Positions 58,121 through 60,674 of a stretch of 60,674 nt of DNA are shown here, piece after piece; position 1 is the stretch's first letter, and every line of letters begins with the position of its first letter. The notes under the pieces were generated by a model, which saw nothing but the letters and a program-made list of their open reading frames with translations, did no database searches and was not told where the DNA came from. Both the position numbers and the translations under genes were made by a program. This DNA comes from Anaeromyxobacter sp. PSR-1 (lineage in GTDB: Bacteria > Myxococcota > Myxococcia > Myxococcales > Anaeromyxobacteraceae): the NCBI RefSeq assembly GCF_000964525.1, contig NZ_BAZG01000010.1:1-60674 (forward strand). The letters are read 5' to 3'.

Positions 58121-60252
58121 GCCTCGCCGCGCGGCGCGGCCGGCGTGCGCTCCGGGGTGGCCGCGGGCGCCGCCTCGGCGCGCTTCGGCAGGCCGAGCGC
58201 GACGATCTCGGCGACGTCCAGCACCCGCAGCGTCTCCTCGCGGCCGGTCTCGTTCACGCCGTCCTTCATCATGGTGAGGCAGAACGGGCAGCCGGTGGCG
58301 ATGACGCCGCCCGCCTTGCCGAGCGTGGCGGCGGCCTCGTCCACGCGGTTCTGGTTCACGCGGGCGCCGAGCTTCTCCTCCAGCCAGAAGCGGCCGCCGC
58401 CGGCCCCGCAGCAGAAGCCCTGCCGGCGGTTGCGCGGCATCTCCGAGACCTGCACGCCCGCCGCGGCGAGCGCCTCGCGCGGCGCCTCGGTGACGCCGTT
58501 CCAGCGCGCCAGGTAGCACGGATCGTGGAACGTGACCTGGCCGAGCCCCTCCGCCACGCCGGGCGCGAGCCGCCCGTCCTTCACCAGCCGCGCGATGAGG
58601 TCGGCGTGGTGCACCACCTCGTAGCGGCCGCCGAACTGCGGCAGCTCGTTCGCGATGGTGTTGAGGCAGTGCGGGCACTGCACCAGGATCTTCTTCACCC
58701 CGTGGCCGTTCAGCGTCTCGGTGAGCGCGGTGGCCTGCATCTGGAACAGGTACTCGTTGCCGAGCCGCCTGGCCGCGTCGCCGGTGCAGGTCTCCTCCTC
58801 GCCCAGGATCGCGAACGAGACCTTCGCCTCGCGCAGGATCCGCACGATGGCGCGCGAGACCTTCTTCTGCCGGTCGTCGAACGCGCCTGCGCAGCCCACG
58901 AAGAAGAGCCACTCGTAGTCGCCGCCGTCGGCGGCGCGCGGCACCTCCAGGTCCTCGCACCACTCCGTGCGCTTGTTCGAGCCGATGCCCCAGGGGTTGC
59001 CCTGCGTCTCGATCCCCTTGAACACGCGCTGGGCCTCGTCGGGGAAGACCGCGTCCACCTGCACCGCCTGCCGCCGCATGTCCACGAGGCGCGGCACGTT
59101 CTCGATGAGCACCGGGCAGGCGGTCTCGCACCAGCCGCAGGTGGTGCAGGCCCAGAACGTCTCCGGCGGGATCACCTCGGAGATGGGCGGCAGCGCGCCG
59201 GCCGCCGTCTCGCGGACCGCGGGGTCCTTCGCGCGCGCCAGCGCGGTGAGCGCCGGGGCCACCTCGGCGAGGTGGTGGCGGATCGAGCGGTTCACCTCCT
59301 TGTGGCTGAGGGGCTTGCCGGTGACGTAGGTGGGGCAGTGGGTCTGGCAGCGGCCGCACTCGGTGCAGCTGTAGACGTCCCAGGCCTCCTTCCACGACAG
59401 GTCCTTCACCGTGGCGGTGCCGTAGCTCGCGTCCTCCGCCTCGAGGTCGAGCTTGCGCAGCGCGCCCGCCGGCGGGAGCCGCGCGAAGAACACGTTCGGC
59501 AGGCCGGTGATGATGTGGAAGTGCTTGCCGTAGGGCAGCACGTTGCCGAACACGAGGATGAGCGCGAGGTGGAGCCAGAACGACGCCTCGCCCACCGCGC
59601 TCACCGTCCCCGCCCCCGCGCCGAGCGCGTGGTAGAGCGCGGCGCCGAGCGAGCCGGCCGGCGCGAGCGCGTCGAAGCGCGGCGCGGGGAGCTGGAAGCC
59701 GGCGCCGGCGAGGACGTCGCCGAGGCCGAGCGGGTCCTCGCGCAGCACGTGCAGCGCGCCGTCGAAGAGGACGTCGGTCACCATCAGGCCGGCGATGAAC
59801 AGCAGGATCACCACGCCCTCGGTCGAGCGCGTGACCCGGTCCGGCCGCGTCACCAGCCGCCGCCACAGGAAGCCCAGCACCGCGACGAGCGCGAGCAGCA
59901 CCATCACGTCCTTCACGAGCCCGTAGGCGCGGCCGAGGCCGGAGTCCGGGGCGAGCAGCGGCAGGTGGAAGCCCGCCGAGAAGCCCATGCCGAACATCGT
60001 GACGGTGCGGAGCGCGAGGATGAGGAACGCCGCGAAGATGACGACGTGGAGCAGGCCCGGGCGGCGCTCCTCGGGATCGACGAGCCGCCGCTGGCCGAGG
60101 CCGTAGCGGACGAGGGCCCGGATGCGCTCCCCCGGCCGGTCGGTGCGCACGTCGCGCCGCAGCGCGAGGAGCGGCATGACGCGGCGGGTCATCGTGAAGG
60201 TGAAGACCGCGGCCGCGACGACGAGCATCGCGCTGGTGAGGGCTGGATTCAT
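58117..60252 (-). CDS. membrane-bound Fe-S oxidoreductase (HdrD/GlpC-like)
   Basis: This 711-aa protein joins about six N-terminal membrane helices (~1-250) to a soluble Fe-S part. Seen: two 4Fe-4S motifs (CTECGRCQTHCP and CTTCGWCETACP) and the C-terminal CCG domains (FVGCAGAFDD, VQCPHCLNTI, HDPCYLARWNG, GFCCGAGGGRFW, GCPFCLTMM), as in heterodisulfide reductase HdrD and related quinone-linked complexes. It probably passes electrons between the quinone pool and a cytoplasmic partner, often an electron-transfer flavoprotein; no ETF genes are in the window. Its stop codon TAG overlaps the stop of the convergent gene in a shared CTAG. Confidence 0.9.
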   Translation of the reverse strand: MNPALTSAMLVVAAAVFTFTMTRRVMPLLALRRDVRTDRPGERIRALVRYGLGQRRLVDPEERRPGLLHVVIFAAFLILALRTVTMFGMGFSAGFHLPLLAPDSGLGRAYGLVKDVMVLLALVAVLGFLWRRLVTRPDRVTRSTEGVVILLFIAGLMVTDVLFDGALHVLREDPLGLGDVLAGAGFQLPAPRFDALAPAGSLGAALYHALGAGAGTVSAVGEASFWLHLALILVFGNVLPYGKHFHIITGLPNVFFARLPPAGALRKLDLEAEDASYGTATVKDLSWKEAWDVYSCTECGRCQTHCPTYVTGKPLSHKEVNRSIRHHLAEVAPALTALARAKDPAVRETAAGALPPISEVIPPETFWACTTCGWCETACPVLIENVPRLVDMRRQAVQVDAVFPDEAQRVFKGIETQGNPWGIGSNKRTEWCEDLEVPRAADGGDYEWLFFVGCAGAFDDRQKKVSRAIVRILREAKVSFAILGEEETCTGDAARRLGNEYLFQMQATALTETLNGHGVKKILVQCPHCLNTIANELPQFGGRYEVVHHADLIARLVKDGRLAPGVAEGLGQVTFHDPCYLARWNGVTEAPREALAAAGVQVSEMPRNRRQGFCCGAGGGRFWLEEKLGARVNQNRVDEAAATLGKAGGVIATGCPFCLTMMKDGVNETGREETLRVLDVAEIVALGLPKRAEAAPAATPERTPAAPRGEA

Positions 60253-60262
60253 GACGCAGGAC

Positions 60263-60290
60263 GCTATCCGCGTCCCGCGCGGGAGGGCAA
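60263..60290 (-). promoter_or_regulatory. candidate promoter of the Fe-S oxidoreductase gene
   Basis: TTGCCC (60285-60290) and GATAGC (60263-60268) are spaced by 16 bases on the minus strand. The start would be ~5 bases before the ATG at 60252, and no ribosome site is present, so the message may be leaderless. Confidence 0.4.
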
Positions 60291-60316
60291 GTTACCCGTC
60301 AGGTGCCACGAACGAA

Positions 60317-60345
60317 GAGGGCCGCCCGGGTGAGGGGCGGCCCTC
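60317..60345 (-). terminator. terminator hairpin of the right-edge gene
   Basis: A perfect 11-bp stem (GAGGGCCGCCC/GGGCGGCCCTC, 7-base loop) lies 25 bases beyond the stop of the gene at 60371. A T-poor TTCGTT sequence follows on the minus strand. Confidence 0.6.
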
Positions 60346-60370
60346 CTGGAAGGCCCGCGAAGGCGGGAGG

Positions 60371-60674
60371 CTAGAGCCGCTGGAAGCGGCGGTCCTTCAG
60401 ATCGTCCTGCTGGCGCGACTTCCGGTCGTCCTTCTTGCCGTTGTCGCCCTTGTCGTCCCGGCGGCCCTGGCCGTTGCCGTTGCCGCCGCCGCGGGCGTCG
60501 TCGCGGGGCGCGGGGGCCGGAGCGGGCGCGGCGTGGCCGGGCGGCGTCCCGCCGTGGCCCGGGGGCTGGGCGTTGCCGCGGTCGTTGCCGCGGCCGGGCG
60601 CCGGGTAGGCGGGTGCGGGGGGCGCGGCCTGCCCGGGCGGCGTGCCGCCGTGACCCGGGGGCAGGTTTCCGTGG
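60371..60674 (-). CDS. C-terminal part of a Pro/Gly-rich low-complexity protein (partial)
   Basis: The last ~100 codons of a minus-strand gene are visible; its start lies beyond the window. Two near copies of PPGHGGTPPG followed by Q/H-AAP occur, then a Gly/Asn stretch (GGGNGNGQG) and a highly charged end (RRDDKGDN, KKDDRKSRQQDD) finishing RFQRL. No fold or family is recognised. It may be a disordered tail of an envelope or nucleic-acid-associated protein. The frame is open to the window edge and a hairpin follows the stop. Confidence 0.6.
   Translation of the reverse strand, partial: HGNLPPGHGGTPPGQAAPPAPAYPAPGRGNDRGNAQPPGHGGTPPGHAAPAPAPAPRDDARGGGNGNGQGRRDDKGDNGKKDDRKSRQQDDLKDRRFQRL

Overview
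The window is a very GC-rich stretch around a bacterial chromosomal replication origin. Gene content and order suggest a member of the Myxococcota, most likely Anaeromyxobacter or a close relative. Pointers to this are an MglA-type GTPase with a PocR-domain histidine kinase, parA-parB with palindromic parS sites beside a bactofilin, an hrcA-grpE-dnaK-dnaJ cluster, and many GTG/TTG and possibly CTG starts. The taxonomic call is inference from gene content; no database was searched.

Layout. (1) 1-2.7 kb, minus strand: a chemosensory cluster (mcp, cheW, cheY, start of cheA). (2) 2.7-5.8 kb, minus: MglA-like GTPase, PocR-domain histidine kinase and thiL, tightly coupled. (3) 5.9-11.6 kb, minus: an XPD/DinG-type Fe-S helicase, a small membrane protein, an M50 membrane protease and an LpoA-like lipoprotein. 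(4) 11.7-17.5 kb, minus: dnaJ, dnaK, grpE, hrcA and a TPR lipoprotein. (5) 17.9-25.8 kb, plus: mfd, three parvulin-type secreted prolyl isomerases, and pdxA. (6) 26-29.9 kb, minus: ychF and the F0 genes of ATP synthase. (7) 30-36 kb, minus: gyrA, a TPR lipoprotein, hemL and a class-V aminotransferase, linked end to end. (8) 36.3-41.2 kb, minus: the F1 genes atpH-A-G-D-C. (9) 41.3-48.6 kb: a plus-strand Hsp20, then minus-strand bactofilin, parB, parA, parS sites, rsmG, a 72-aa protein, jag, yidC, yidD, rnpA and rpmH. (10) 48.9-55.5 kb, plus: dnaA, a probable oriC, dnaN, recF and gyrB. (11) 55.6-60.7 kb: a KAS III enzyme, tRNA-Gln, an archaemetzincin-like protein lacking its catalytic glutamate, a cysteine-rich protein, a large membrane Fe-S oxidoreductase, and the end of a low-complexity protein.

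Functionally the core is the origin neighbourhood. Replication initiation and clamp genes run right from dnaA; ribosome, membrane-insertion and chromosome-segregation genes run left. Three parS sites sit about 6 kb from the probable oriC between dnaA and dnaN. ATP synthase is split into separate F0 and F1 operons with gyrA-hemL between them.

Two dispersed repeat families are visible. One, of about 127 bp, directly follows the stop codons of dnaJ and hsp20. The other has three looser copies, one of them beside the probable oriC. I saw no insertion sequence, prophage, CRISPR array or rRNA. The most unusual points are the archaemetzincin HGVGH site, the apparent CTG starts of gyrB and the helicase, the chaperone-linked repeat, and the coupled GTPase-PocR kinase module.
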